A stretch of 64,000 nucleotides of DNA from Epiperipatus broadwayi (GCA_028023455.1 JAQFVV010006342.1:829001-893000); one strand, 5' to 3'; shown: positions 26,240-38,190, counted from the stretch's first letter. Notes: generated by a model from the letters alone, not told the origin. Numbers and translations: made by a program.

Positions 26240-26880
26240 AATGTTTAAATAGTTTTCTATTACTTAAACAAATGGCTTTTTTTCTGAGAAAACACATTTG
26301 AATTTATGCATAATACAATATTTTAAAAAAAAAAAACATATATATAAAAAGGATACACTATTTTAAAGGCCAAATTTTTAATGTGACTAAAAAAATTTCT
26401 AACTTTTTAAATCTTTTTAGACATCAATGGTAGTCAGACATTTCCTTATGGTTCCATGTTCTAATAAAAACATAGCTCTGCTTTTGAGATTACTGCAAGC
26501 ATTAGTTTTAAAACTGGTATGATATTAATTCCATTAGTGCATATTTTAAATCAATGGCACTATACCAATGCCCAAATTAATTAGTAATTAATTAATTCAA
26601 AGTCCTTTGTTATCTTGTGTAAATTATGATGACAATCATTTTTCTAATTTTCAATGCAAGAGTTTTTTAAGGAAATTAAGGGTAAAAATACTTCTTCCAT
26701 CACATTTCCATAGATTTATCTATATAATTTGATAGATACTTGATTGGTTCTTATATTAATATGTTTAATCAAAATTTTAAAATAATATGACCATATTTTA
26801 TAGCCTTTATTGGATTCCTTTTCTATATATTTTTTTTCCTGTGCACATATGTATGTGTAATACAATTAGTATGGTTTTTT
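26240..26880 (+). repeat. Segment R3, copy 2 of 3
   Basis: Contains taaatctttttagacatcaatggtag, tctaataaaaacatag, gagattactgcaag, tccatcacatttcc.tagatttatc, tattaatatgtttaatcaaaattttaaaataatatga. The last motif is the uninterrupted version of the site hit by the TIR transposon at 13.8 kb. Its first ~80 bp (ttacttaaacaaatggctttttt...) recur at 34.07 kb. Confidence 0.75.
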
Positions 26881-27059
26881 TTTTACTGGTATCAATAGAC
26901 TTTTTAAAAGACTAATAGTAGCGATTTTTACTAGATAAATATAGAACAGACATTTCAATATACTGATTTAGAATGTACTTTATGCCATTTTGAATATCAG
27001 GAGGAATTATAACATAATATCTATAGGGTTTTGAATTTAATATTTGCTAATTACTGTTT

Positions 27060-28095
27060 TAGTAGACATTCTAGAACATTTTTTGATGATACCGATTAGT
27101 TTAGTAATGTATTTTGAAGGCAAAATATCAGGAACAGTTTTATAAATATTTCTAAAAAAAACTCCATCTCAAAAAAATGAATAAATATAATACCAAAATT
27201 ATAATGATAAACAGTAGTTAATAAAATATATAACCTAAATTCATTTTTAGTGCTAAGCACTCTTGTCAAAGGCAATAGATATAAAATTTAAAAAAAACCC
27301 ATTACATACATCAAATCATATGTAAGTTACAAAATTATCACTCTAAAGGTGTATATCCCAAATGATATTTAGCTGAACACTATTAGATTTTCTATTTATC
27401 ACAAAGTTACTGTTATTAATAAACAAAGCCTCTTTAATTTTATATTTCCTATCATTATATTCACTGCAAAACATTTTTATCTCATTGGGGCTGAGAACAT
27501 GACCAAATAAATGTTTATAAATGAAAACACTAATGACATTGAAGGTTCAACTTCATTGTAACAATATGCATACTGTTTGAATCTTATAATAATGTTCACT
27601 CAGAATTCCCTGTAGAAAACATAAGGGCATTTATGTTCCTGACACTTAACCAAATAAATAATACAAGGACACTCATTAGGATCAATTTTATTTTTACTAT
27701 TGTTGCTCAAATTGTTTAATATAGTAGTAGATGACTAAAATCTTATATTCTTTATTGTATAATTTCTTCATATTTGAAGACATAGAAGATATATAAAGGA
27801 GGATTATCTAAGATTTATTATTCATAATGTGATTATTATTAAATCTTAATCTATCATTAAAATATTAAACATGTTTAACTAGAGCATATTTAATGTAATC
27901 TACTCCTATTATCTTTTCACATTTTGTACTTCAATACGTTGTTAGTGTGATTTATTAACAAATCTAGATATTTAATGTCTCCATTAACCTCATGTTCAAC
28001 AGACTAGTTTAAGTTTGGATAAATGACTGAATTTCCAAGGGAGGGCAAATAAAAATATCATCACCATATCTAATGTATACAATGTTGTAATCGTT
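27060..28095 (-). pseudogene. Penelope-like element, left copy (RT end to GIY-YIG)
   Basis: Read on the minus strand this is the 3' half of a Penelope-like retroelement. The reverse transcriptase active-site motif is visible at 28021-28080 as IRYGDDIFIC, followed by LLNMRLM and LNI* remnants of the motif D-E region. The C-terminal GIY-YIG endonuclease follows at about 27640-27480 (CQEHKCPYVFYRE, then FKQYAYCYNE), and then DRKYKIKEALFINNSNF, the conserved Glu region that closes the nuclease domain. Several stops and frame changes mean it is dead. Everything upstream of the RT catalytic motif is missing, because the sequence there meets an inverse copy of itself. Family assignment rests on the RT plus GIY-YIG combination, which is characteristic of Penelope-like elements. 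Confidence 0.85.
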
Positions 28096-28139
28096 CAATA
28101 CAAATTGCTCAATTATTCATATTTAGGGAAAATTTGTGC

Positions 28140-29260
28140 AACCTGTATTAAATGATTGTAATAACATTGTTAAAAATATTTATGATGTTTTTATTTGTGA
28201 TACTTTGGAAATTATTTCTGATATTTTCAATGAATTGAATGAAGATCCAAACTTGAACTAGTCTATTGAACATGAGAATAATGGAACAATAAATATCTAG
28301 AATTCTTAATAAAATATACTAACAATAAAATGGATTAAACAATGCAAATTAAGCCTATTAAAGGTAGAGGTATATTGATTCTAAATGTTGTATATATCCA
28401 GGATATAAATATGCAGATTTCGAAGTTTTCTTGAACAGAAACCATAATTTGTGAAAATTTGAATCCAATTTAAAAAAATATGTATAAATCATGTCTAAAT
28501 TAATAAGGGTAGTATACAATAAATATGTTTTATTTAAACAAGTTAAGCATTTTAATGATAAATTAAGATGTAATAGTAATCACATTATATATAACAAATC
28601 TTGAATGACCCTTCTTTATATTTCTTCTATGTCTTTAAAGTGAAGCAATTGGGTGTTAAGGAATATATCCTAAGGAGCATCCTCATATTGTTTATTTGAT
28701 TAAGTGTCAGGAACATAATTACCATTATGTTTATTACAGGGAAGCTAGAGAAAACATTGATATAAGACTTAAACAACATGTATATTAATACAACAAAGCT
28801 AAGTTGAATCCTTTAATGCCATCACTGTTTTTGGATTATGAACATTTATTTGGTTATGTTTTCAATTCTAGTGAGATAAAAATGATTTGCAGTGAATGCA
28901 AGATAGGAAATGTGAAAATTTTAATAAGCCTAATAGTGTTCAGTTAAATACCATTTGGAATATGCACAATTAGAGTAACATTTTCAAAACTTACATGTGG
29001 TGATTTGATGTATATAATGTTTTTTTTAAAATTTTTTATAACTGTTGTCTTTGTCAAAGGTGCTCGGCACTGAAAATGCATTTAGGTTATATATTTTATT
29101 AGCTACTGTTTATCACCCTATTTTTGTAAGCACTGTTTTTTTTTTCATATTTTTGAAAGTATTGTTTATCTCCAAACTTTTCTATGAAACTCCTTTTTTA
29201 AAATTGCCAGTGAAATTTAAAATTATGTAAACTGGACAAAATATCTGGAATATATTTGCA
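28140..29260 (+). pseudogene. Penelope-like element, right copy (RT end to GIY-YIG)
   Basis: Plus-strand twin of the left copy. The RT remnant starts near IYDVFICDTLEIISDIF (about 28172-28222, catalytic residues decayed), then NELNEDPNL and SIEHENNGTI. The GIY-YIG domain runs from about 28681: PHIVYLIKCQEHNYHYVYY, then RLKQH, later SEIKMICSECK and a KILISL region. Premature stops occur throughout. A 61-codon frame at 29045-29230 is part of its 3' region and not a separate gene. The two copies face each other head to head with about 50-100 bp between them, and both start within the same RT region. Confidence 0.85.
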
Positions 29261-29339
29261 TTCATGGTGGATGTAATGTTGAAGATTGTTGCCAGTGGTG
29301 TTTCTGTGATTCCCCTGATTTCCAATTGATGCAGATCAT

Positions 29340-30060
29340 ATTCTAAACCAGTACCATTTTCATTTCATTACACTAGTGAGCACGGAATTTTTATATTAGG
29401 AAAGCAGCAGTGATTAATATGTTGGATTTTTAGTATGTATCATAACATGGCTGGTTGCCATAAAAATATTATGAATTTTCAGCATTTTGCTTTCAATAGT
29501 TTGATCACATTGAACTAAATTGTTATAAAGTTTTTTTAGCTACAAAACATTCTTTGCCCTACAAGTTTTCAAATTTCATATATACTTTAATTCTTATAGC
29601 TTTACCTACTAAGAATTATTCAAACAAATATACTTCACCAAAAACAAAGGGATTAAGAGTTTTTCTTCCTTTTTAAAAATAATATGATAATATAACTGTA
29701 GTTTTTTGACAAGCATACAAAACAAAACTGGTGATTATTAATTTTATCTAGGGACAGAAACAATCTTCATAAAAATTTAAATCTTCTTACTAATTCTTTC
29801 TTGGTTCAGAAATAAATTTAACAGTTAATCTTTTTTTGAAATTAATCTTCTATGATCTATGTCACAAATATTTTTTTAGTTAAAATTCTAAAATTAAACT
29901 TTAACAACATATATTTAAAAATAAACATACATTTCTTTTTTACAAAATACTTTTTCCTTTTGTAACAAACTACTACTTTTGTTGAGTTTTAAGAACCAAA
30001 AGTAAATAATTTCCTTATCAACACAGATATTTCATTTAGATTCTAAACAATGTTTTTTTT
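29340..30060 (+). repeat. Segment R1, copy 2 of 3
   Basis: Begins ttacactagtgagcacgg...attaggaaagcagcagtgatt, continues ccataaaaatattatgaattttcagcattt, and follows the 18.3-19.3 kb copy to the end without the SINE-1 found there. Its left edge is where the Penelope pair entered. Confidence 0.75.
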
Positions 30061-30559
30061 TAAAAAAATATTACAAATTATTGTTGTTAATAATAAAACT
30101 TTTAAAAATATTTTTCTAGGTTTTTTATTTTTTCATATAATTATTTATACAACTGATCTTGGGAGAAGGGTTTTTCTTTTTTATTTAGTTAATACTGGAA
30201 AGAAACATTGCTATCTCAACAGTCAGCTTTACTCTATTTCAGAGCTGTTCAAAGCATAGGTGGTAGGTTCTATGTGGCATGCAGTGAGGACATCCATGGC
30301 CCACTTAGGGATTTTGATTTCTTCAAATGAAAAAATAAAATACAACAGTTTGAATTAAATGATAATTAGATATTTTAATTCTATCAATAGTTGATAATCT
30401 TGATGTTTTACAGCACCGCATACCCATATATTTTTCAAATATATGTGCCAAAGAAGAAACCTTGCACTGTTTTGATCAAATGCATATGCTCTAAGCTTTC
30501 ATGGCAAATGTGCAAGCACTTAGTGCAGTCATTGAATGAATGTATTTTTAAAATATGGT
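30061..30559. other. No recognisable feature
   Basis: AT-rich. The frames here (30050-30259, 30391-30618) resemble no known family. Confidence 0.4.
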
Positions 30560-31260
30560 CTTTGTACTATTTAAAATTAGATGGATTTTCTGTATTCCAT
30601 CTGCTCTCTTCCTGGTAATCACTATCAAAAATAACTATATTCTTGAGTATGATTTCACCAACAATAGTATTCTGTCATATGGATGGATCAGAGAACAGTC
30701 ATATTACACGTTCATCCATTCCCGCAGTTCATTCTCTTCATTGCTCAAATCTTCAATTCTACATATCTCATCCCAATTCTTATATCATCCAGCAAGATCA
30801 ATCTCTTTCATCTTTTCGATTTGTTTCAGTCACCATCCCCTCTCATTAAACTATTCTTCCTTTTTAATGCATGCTCAATCCAGTTTCTCTTTTTATCTCT
30901 AATTTCCTAAATCAATATTTTTTTTTCATTTAGTCTTTCCAAAACTGCTTCATTTGTCATTTTATTCATCCAACTATTTTTTCCCATCTTTGTCCATGAT
31001 CACATTTCAAAAGCTTTCAATCTGTTCCTATTTTTTTTTTGTTCATTGCCCATGTTTCAAAACCATACAATAGTACATTCCACATGTAGCATCTAATTAA
31101 TGTTTTCCTTATTCTAGGTAAAATTTGTAATTTTTTTTACTTTTATTATCAATTAATATTTGAATGAATCATCTACTGCTTTCTTGAATTTGTTTCCACA
31201 TGTGAACACCTATTTATGTCATATGTCATCTCTATATTCATATCAAGTATCCTCTATTAA
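30560..31260 (-). pseudogene. LINE reverse transcriptase C-terminal remnant
   Basis: On the minus strand, from 31250 downwards, the order is the usual end of an RT-only LINE: LIRCYMWNVLLYGFETWAM (31040-31120), LKAFEMWSW, SWMNKMTNEAVLERLNE (30925-30975), then KRNWIEHALKR and SLMRG. These are the YG-ETW, AFE-W and TNEEVL landmarks found in many animal non-LTR elements. Frameshifts and stops show it is inactive. The plus-strand frames at 30555-30910 are shadows of it. The catalytic RT motifs upstream are absent. Confidence 0.85.
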
Positions 31261-31529
31261 ACAATTATTTATTGGTTATTAATTATAATCATTTACAACT
31301 CTAGTGATATGTCTTATTATTAAGCCAATCTTTCATTTCTATTAAGATATTGTGTTATCATTATCTCTCAGTATATAGATATCTTCAAATGGCACCTCTT
31401 ATATATTGCTTATAATACTTCATTCATATACACTTTAATGCAACTAATTTTCTTAAAAACTTCTTATCCATAACAAAGTATTAAAAATTAAAAAAATTAA
31501 AAATTGAACAATCTTTCTACATAAATGGA

Positions 31530-32240
31530 ATATTAATCAATTAAATATTCAGGTTCCATGTTCAGTGGCCAATTTATGTAATGAAGTATTAAATTAAAAT
31601 AAAAATTATTTTATATCATAAACTCAAGCCAAAGAAACCATTGTTGGTTATTTGAGTTAGCTTAGAGCTATTATTAGTGATATATAGTTATCTAGTGAGA
31701 TCACCGCTAAATATAACTCTCTAGTTATTACATTGAAGTATTCCCATTCAATTTTTTGTTTACTTCATATATATGTATACATATTAAAATCATCCAGATC
31801 GTCATAAATAAACAATTTCTTCACAGCGTGTGAATTGTAAAGCAATTTTTAGTAATCAATAGTCATTACCCACATAGAATATAATTTTTAATTTTAGATA
31901 TTTATTTAATTCCTAAATATATATATATAGAATCCACACACATGCATCTGTATTTCTTTTATATTGACTAATGCTTAATTCATGGGAAATAAATTAATAG
32001 ATATATGGCCAAAAAATAGACAAATACTTAATTCATTGTTTAAAAAATTTATAACTGAATTGATTGGTTATAAAAATTCAAAATTATTCAAATAAAGTAG
32101 TGATTAATGGACAAACAAATTGATTTGGACAATAAAGATTCATTAAACACAAAAATACACATTTTCTCTTGTAGATACTGATAACCAATAATATATAGTG
32201 ACGTCATTGAGATTAATGTTCATCTTTTTTTTTTAGTTAA
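31530..32240 (+). repeat. Segment R2, copy 3 of 3
   Basis: Begins aatattcaggttccatgttcagtgg and follows the 23.3-23.9 kb copy through tatatatatagaatccacacacatgcatct, gaattgattggttataaaaat and gagattaatgttcat. Confidence 0.75.
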
Positions 32241-32549
32241 TGATCTATTTTATGAATAAATAGCATGTAAGATGCTGACATAGAAATAATTAAGTCCAAA
32301 AGTAACTATTTCTTGTAATAATTGACCACTGCCATTTTGAACTGGATCACGTGTACAAGCTTTCATAACTTACGCACTGTCTATAAAATAATCTATACTA
32401 GGATTTGTAACAGCTAGTTATAGTATTCTTCTAGAACAAATATTTATTAATTATGATCTTTTACTTTTCTTTAAACAACAAAAACTTGATTAAAAAAAAT
32501 ACTGTACCCTTTATTTTTCAAATCTGAGATATTGTTGTGCTCAGAGCAC

Positions 32550-33000
32550 TTCTTTAAGATTCGAACTTTTGATAAAATAAATAGATAGTTTCTTTTTAAG
32601 ATTGTTGCAAAATTTTGTTTTGAAATAGAAGTGATATTGTCTTCATTAATGCGTCATTAAAATCAGTGACAATATTTTAAAGTCCAAATTAATTTGTGAA
32701 GTAACTAATTCAAGTTGTTTATTATTTTGAATATATTACAACAACTGTTATGTTTTTAATTCTCTCTTGAACAATAAGCATATGAACTCCTTTTTTAAGA
32801 TAAATTCAAGATAAAAATGTTTTTGCCATCACAATTCTCTGTATAATTCTGTTGACATTTTATTGATTTTTATATTAATATATTTGGTCAAAATTTTAAA
32901 ATGATGGGAATATATTTTTGTAATATTTACTTGATTCCCATTTATTTTCTCTGTGTATGCATAACAATTATAATGTTTAATTAACGAGATGAATATAGGA
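32550..33000 (+). repeat. Segment R3, copy 3 of 3
   Basis: Contains gatattgtcttcattaatgcgtcattaaaatcagtgac, tgccatcacaattctctgtataat, and tattaatatatttggtcaaaattttaaaatgat, the second uninterrupted version of the 13.8-kb insertion site. Confidence 0.75.
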
Positions 33001-33180
33001 TGTTTTTTTTTCGTTTCTTACACCAGTAGATACTGGGACTCTAGATTAGGAAGGCAGCAGTGATTGACATGCTGCTTTTTAGCTATACGCGATGATATAT
33101 ATATATGGTTCATTACCCCCCCCCCCAATCAACTTTCAGCATTTGGACTGGAGTAAATTGTCATATTTTCTTAATAAATA
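33000..33180 (+). repeat. Segment R1 start, copy 3 of 3
   Basis: Contains ttcttacaccagtagat...gattaggaaggcagcagtgattgacatg, then an 11-base C run (33116-33126) and aactttcagcatttggactg. It is truncated by the LINE tail that follows. This is the most compact segment copy: R2, R3 and R1 follow each other within ~1.7 kb. Confidence 0.7.
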
Positions 33181-33184
33181 CATA

Positions 33185-33456
33185 ATTCAGGGAATAAACA
33201 GATACCACTAACATTATTGAAAGAATTAAAAGACAAGTAGAACTGGGTTGGACATATTTCTAGAAGAGATGATAATAATTGGATATTTAAAACTTTAAAC
33301 CGAATCTCAAAAAATCATAAAAGACCTAGAAAGAGACCATGTGTGAGATGGATGGATGAAATGAAGATATTTACTGGTGCAATGGGAGAAAAGTAGAGAT
33401 CGGAAAAACTGAATTAAACGTGGAGAGATCTTTATCCTACAGTGGATCGATAATGG
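33185..33456 (+). pseudogene. LINE 3'-terminal coding remnant
   Basis: Plus-strand translation gives the closing landmarks of an RT-type LINE: IIERIKRQ, then after one frame change GHISRRDDNNWIFKTL, then HKRPRKRPCVRWMDEM, and finally WRDLYPTVDR followed by a stop and W. The spacing of GH..RR, RP.KRP..RW.D and W......DR is characteristic of these elements. At least one frameshift and three stops are present. No catalytic domain remains. Confidence 0.85.
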
Positions 33457-34009
33457 TTATAAATGATGAAGTTGATAACTTCAATTTATAAACAAAGATA
33501 TATATCGGGATCATTATTCAGAATAGTTTGACAGCTTCAAGACGATAGTTCTTGTTTATTTGTTAGCGCGTTATTTACTTACTTAGCTTAAAGCTATTTT
33601 GAAGCATGGGATTGGAGAATCAAAGCAATAATACGGAAAGTTTTAAAAAACTAGTTGTTTAGGACTCAATATACTTTCTTTGACTACATTTCTTCTTTCA
33701 CTCATTTAAAATTAATGATAAACATTAAGTAATAAAGATAACTAATAAAATTAACAACTTGAAAACAAAATTATTTATCATTTCTGTATTACTTAAAAAA
33801 TTATGAATTCTTACATGTATATAAACTTTATTTACCACAATTAGTAAAAAAAAAAACCTATAGTATAAAAAAAAGCCTCCAAGTTAAAAACTACAAATTC
33901 TATCAACAAGTCATAGTTAAATCCCCGGAGAAATGTCAGGCAAATAAACTTCTTTAAGTGGGCACAAAGATTGATTTCAAAAATCTACTGTATGATAAAA
34001 AAGCATATT
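33457..34009. other. No recognisable feature
   Basis: AT-rich DNA without recognised similarity. Confidence 0.45.
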
Positions 34010-34310
34010 AGTTTACTTTTCTATTTAAAATGCTTAATGTCATTTACATTTTAATAATCTTAAATCAAGTTAAATGTTAATGTTTAAACAATTTTTTATT
34101 ACTCAAACAAATGGTCTTCCTTTCTAAGAAAACACACTTGAATTTTTTTTAAAAAACTTTACTTTTATATTTAAACTGCTAAATGTCATTTACATTTTAG
34201 TAATCTGAATTTTAAATGTACTTACTATTTATGATACTTTCTTTAAAAACATATATCACGTTCGGATGTGCATTTTTCCATATTAAATTAAAATTCAATA
34301 TTTTAAATAT
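34010..34310 (+). repeat. Possible fourth segment fragment with internal duplication
   Basis: 34070-34145 (tattactcaaacaaatggtcttcc...aaaacacacttgaattt) matches 26.24-26.31 kb. Flanking it, actttt.tatttaaa.tgct.aatgtcatttacatttta occurs at about 34013-34060 and again at about 34150-34198. Confidence 0.6.
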
Positions 34311-34399
34311 GAATACAAACAGAGCAAAACTCTCCATACAGTACAAATTTAACAAGTTAGATTTACTTCCGTAAATAGTCACAATATTGGCAATTAGTA

Positions 34400-34520
34400 G
34401 CCCTGTGTGGTTTGGTGCAGTGGTTGAGGGTCCAACTTGAGATTGGGAAGTCCCAATATCACTTGAGATTGGGAAGTCCCAATATCGATTCTGGGCTCTT
34501 ATGAATTCCCGAGCAATAAA
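34400..34520 (+). mobile_element. SINE-4, tRNA-like, with duplicated B-box region
   Basis: An A-box-like tggtgcagtggttgag at about 34413 is followed by a B-box-like atatcgattctggg at about 34480. Between them a 26-bp unit (acttgagattgggaagtccc...) is exactly duplicated at 34435-34460 and 34461-34486, which pushes the boxes apart. Only one copy of this family is in the window, so the SINE assignment rests on the tRNA-like boxes alone. Confidence 0.55.
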
Positions 34521-35455
34521 GCTATTAGCCTTTTTTGTGTGTGTATATACATGTTCTAATTAAAGTTTTTGTACATATAGATGTACATAGGCAATTAACT
34601 ATCTAAAACAGTGTGTATTGTTACGTATAATCAAAGTTATTAATTAAAAAGATTTTTATTATTAAAAATCTAGCTGCTAATTCTCTATTTTTTCCGATCA
34701 GTATTGTTTCTGGATATATTTTGCCGATGTATGTTGATTGTCCTATAATGCATGATCATTATTAATTCAATTTTTTTCATTCCATTCCATATTAGACAAA
34801 TGAAATTGTCCTACATTTGAAAAGAAAAAGCTAATGAGCTTTTTTTTATAAGTTATTAGCTGATAATCTGGAAATTAAAAAAGTAAAATTAAAATTTATC
34901 CTAATAGTCATTATATATATTTATTGTGGTTGGGAGAGGGAGAAATCTCCCTGTCATCTTCAAAGCCCAACCCCTCCAGAACAACACTCCACTTGCCTCA
35001 TATTTCAGCAGAGTTTATGAAAAAATATTTATTTCTAACATTTCGTTCCATGCAATATATAGGGTGTGTTTGAAATTCCAACAGTATTACATTAAAGATG
35101 ATAAAATTAGAAAAGAATGTCACTAACACATATCTGTAAGATAATCATCATTTATGATTTTTTGCTAAACTTTTTAGGATAGATCTGTATTTGTAAGTTC
35201 TATTTCTGAGAGCAAATTATTTATTGCAAAAAAAAAAAAAAAAGATTAAAAGCATAAAATAATAAGGAGATTATTATCAATGCTTTCTAATATTTTTTTT
35301 CCAAAAGACAATTTAAGTTTTTCCCAACTTTCAACAACAATCTAATGCTTCACATAAAATTGTCACTTCTATTATCAACATAGAGGCAATAGAAAAAATT
35401 TAATTGAAAAAAAAACTTTATAAGTTACATTTATATATTTTATGTGATTTAGAAG
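34521..35455. other. No recognisable feature
   Basis: AT-rich with a 15-A run near 35.23 kb. The frame at 34926-35126 has more balanced composition but no recognised family. Confidence 0.4.
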
Positions 35456-35917
35456 GGTTATTTATACCATGCTACATCACCCATGAAAACTTTTTTTGTT
35501 GGCGAATTCTACACCTTAGGGCTGGCCAAATCTCAATCTCCCACTCAGTCTAATGAGGAATTCTAACCTAGGATTATTTTAAACAAAAACAACAACACAA
35601 AATTAAATCTCCACCTTTAGAATGAACTTAGAAATGACTATAATAAAAGAGACAGGAATGTAATTAATAAATAAGCTTGCTTGTTTTTAATCAAATTGAT
35701 TAAAAACAAGCAGTGAAAGAAAACTATTTTAAAATCAATTATATAAAAAAAATTAAAATGCCATATTTTAAATATAAATGAGTATGTGATAAATACATGT
35801 ACTCGAATAAACAATTTTTTTTAAAAAAAATAGCTTTATGCTTTCAATTTAATAAAACCAAAAGTTAGTCATATTTTTGGAAACTAGCTTTGAAATGGCT
35901 ACTATCCGGTTCAACTG
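35456..35917 (-). repeat. LTR (3' with respect to gag)
   Basis: Direct-repeat partner of 39897-40335, sharing gggttatttatacc, gcgaattctacaccttaggg, ctcaatctcccactca, aacaaaaacaacaacac and aataaaaccaaaagttagt. It contains a perfect 16-bp hairpin at 35679-35711 that the other LTR lacks. Confidence 0.8.
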
Positions 35918-36149
35918 CCTAAATACGTGATCAAAAAAAATAAAAATAAAAACATTATTATGTTCTTTTTTTTTTTTTTAAACTATAAACGTTTTAAACA
36001 CTTCAAGTAATCCGACTGAACGTTTGCCTTGCACTCAAAGAAAAAAAAGACAATAATTCATTTTAAATATTTCTCCATTCTTATAAACCGTGTAACAAAT
36101 CCTGATTTCCTTTTTTTTAAAGACAAAAGAAAATGACTGACTACTTTAA

Positions 36150-37351
36150 ATCTAAACTCAGTCAGGTGGTTCTCTCTTATGAGATGTTTGATCGCCTTGG
36201 TGGTCTATCCTAAGAAACCTGTCCGTAGGTTCTTTGACTATGTTGTCGTAATCTATCTGAGTTAAAAATTCGGCCATTTCCTCAATTGATCAACTACTAT
36301 TACTCATCATCATATTATGATGGATGGTCCATATTATCTGATTGTCTGATTGAGGAAACATGGTCAGAGACTTTTATTTTACCACCTGCCTAAAGAAAAT
36401 CTGTGTGTGTGATTTGCCATGGTTAACAGGATACCTCTCTTGGGATATCTTGTAAAGTATCCCATCTTGTCAGGCTTCATTCCAGATTGTCCTCAGAGTG
36501 GCATGCCTGTAACACTCAAATGTATGGGGTTTAGTATACAATGTGTGCCACCAATCTAAGGCCATTCCCTGGAGATGGATGCTGGCTAATGTAACTTTAT
36601 CATCATTGGACCAGTCATGGACTCGAAACAAGCTTTCTAGACTTTTCCAGATGACTTAATGGGCTTTCTCCCACCTCTGCCTTGAATGTTTCAATGAAAA
36701 ATTGTTTTTCCCAGAGTCTGCTGGTGGTTTCCTCATGCCTTTTTCTTCCTGAGTTTCTATACTCGTTTTCTACCCTTTCATCCTATTCAGACACATTTGT
36801 TGAACCTCAGCTTTCAAATTACTTTTATTTTCTACTCTATCCAGGAATGCTCTCTTTAGCTTTTTTTCCGCAAGCATCATTTTTACTTCTAAGTTAGCAG
36901 ACCTAATGCTAACTTGTTCTAACCCATTTTTCACTTCTTTTATCTTCTTTTACTACTTCTCCTTCCTGCCTATCTTTACTTAATTCATTTTCTATAGTTT
37001 GTATAGCCTCCTGATTCATCTCTACTTCTCCCATTAGTTCACCTCTCACTGCCTTCATTTCTCTAATCATTTCGGCTTTGAACTCACTAATTTCTTCCTT
37101 TATTTTTTGACATAATTCTCTATTATCTTCCTTCATTTCTGTTTTAAACTCTGCCAGCATTTCTTGTTGACTTTGCTTGAATTCACTATTTCCTCCTTCA
37201 TTTCTTGATGCATTCCCCTCATCATGTTCATCATTAACTTCATCATTATCTATGTCTCAGTCTCTACCTTTTCTACAATTTGAGGATTTTTGAATGAAAC
37301 AGAGTTTTCTTCGAAACCTGCCTCACTATCACTTTCTTCTTTGACTTCCAT
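36150..37351 (-). pseudogene. gag: Retrotransposon gag remnant
   Basis: The ATG at 37351 starts MEVKEESDSEAGFEE, an acidic N-terminus. After frame changes comes a strong coiled coil at 37160-36909 (for example MLAEFKTEMKEDNRELCQK and EISEFKAEMIREM). The capsid-like signature lies near 36610-36530: LFRVHDWSNDDKVTLA, HLQGMALDWWHTLY. This matches the 'W-DDKV-A---L-G-A--WW' pattern of Ty3/gypsy-type gag. Downstream FLTQIDYDNIV and RFLRIDHQGDQ remain. Gag forms the particle that packages the element's RNA. At least two frameshifts and several stops make it non-functional. No zinc knuckle was located. Confidence 0.8.
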
Positions 37352-37668
37352 TTTTGCACAAGACTAAATTCACTATACTAATGTCTTTTTTTTTCTTAAA
37401 AATAATCTAAAAGTGAATAAAATGCTATTTACTGTTTCTTACTTATTTATATGAAAGAAGACAATGAACTATTTTTTAACACATTTTAAATTCCAAAAAA
37501 AATTAACTCCAAAATAACTTTTAGAAAAAAAATGCTATTTAATGTTTCTAAAAATTATTTCACATGAAAAAGATGAACCCCCTTCTACCAAACTGCTCCA
37601 ACAATACATGCCATAACTAACAAAAACTGACCCCACCTATTTAAATCTTATATCTCACACCTGAAATC

Positions 37669-37914
37669 TTTCTCAATTGTCTAAACAAAATCAAACATGG
37701 GCTTGAAAACTCAAAGCCCTACATTGGCTGCACTAAAATGACTTAAGTATGTAGTGGACACTCAATCCATCCCTGATCACAGAGGGCACCATCAGATCAC
37801 TATGTATCTGGAAAATTTATTTACTGTGATCAAAATGGATGAGGATGGTGGTTTGCACTGACTAGATCCAGGGAGAAACAAGAGATCTTAAATATTGTTT
37901 AGACAATTGAGAAA
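37669..37914. repeat. Element with 20-bp terminal inverted repeats
   Basis: tttctcaattgtctaaacaa (37669-37688) is the inverse of ttgtttagacaattgagaaa (37895-37914). The ~246-bp unit lies in the LTR element's leader and could be a small nested MITE. No target duplication was recognised. Confidence 0.55.
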
Positions 37915-38190
37915 TAAAAGCACTAAGACAAATGTCAGCCAAATTAAGTTTAAACAAATTTTAAATTTTATTTGAGAGGAATATAAATTATAAAATAAAA
38001 GTTTAGAATATAACAAATAGGATTATATCAGGCAGAAAGTATAAAATTCACAGCTCTGGCAGACATACTAATTTTCTAACAGTGAATTATAAAAGGAGGG
38101 AGCAAATTTCTTTCCACTGAGAATTCACCTAAACACTGGTTTCCCCAATCACAGGTATGAAAACAATATGTTCTTGAAATAAATCAATGC

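Noticed and set aside
30555-30910. Overlapping plus-strand frames, Ser/Phe/His-rich
   Set aside because: They lie opposite a recognisable LINE remnant read on the minus strand and are its shadows.
36682-36897. 71-codon plus-strand frame
   Set aside because: It lies antisense to the gag remnant and is a shadow frame.
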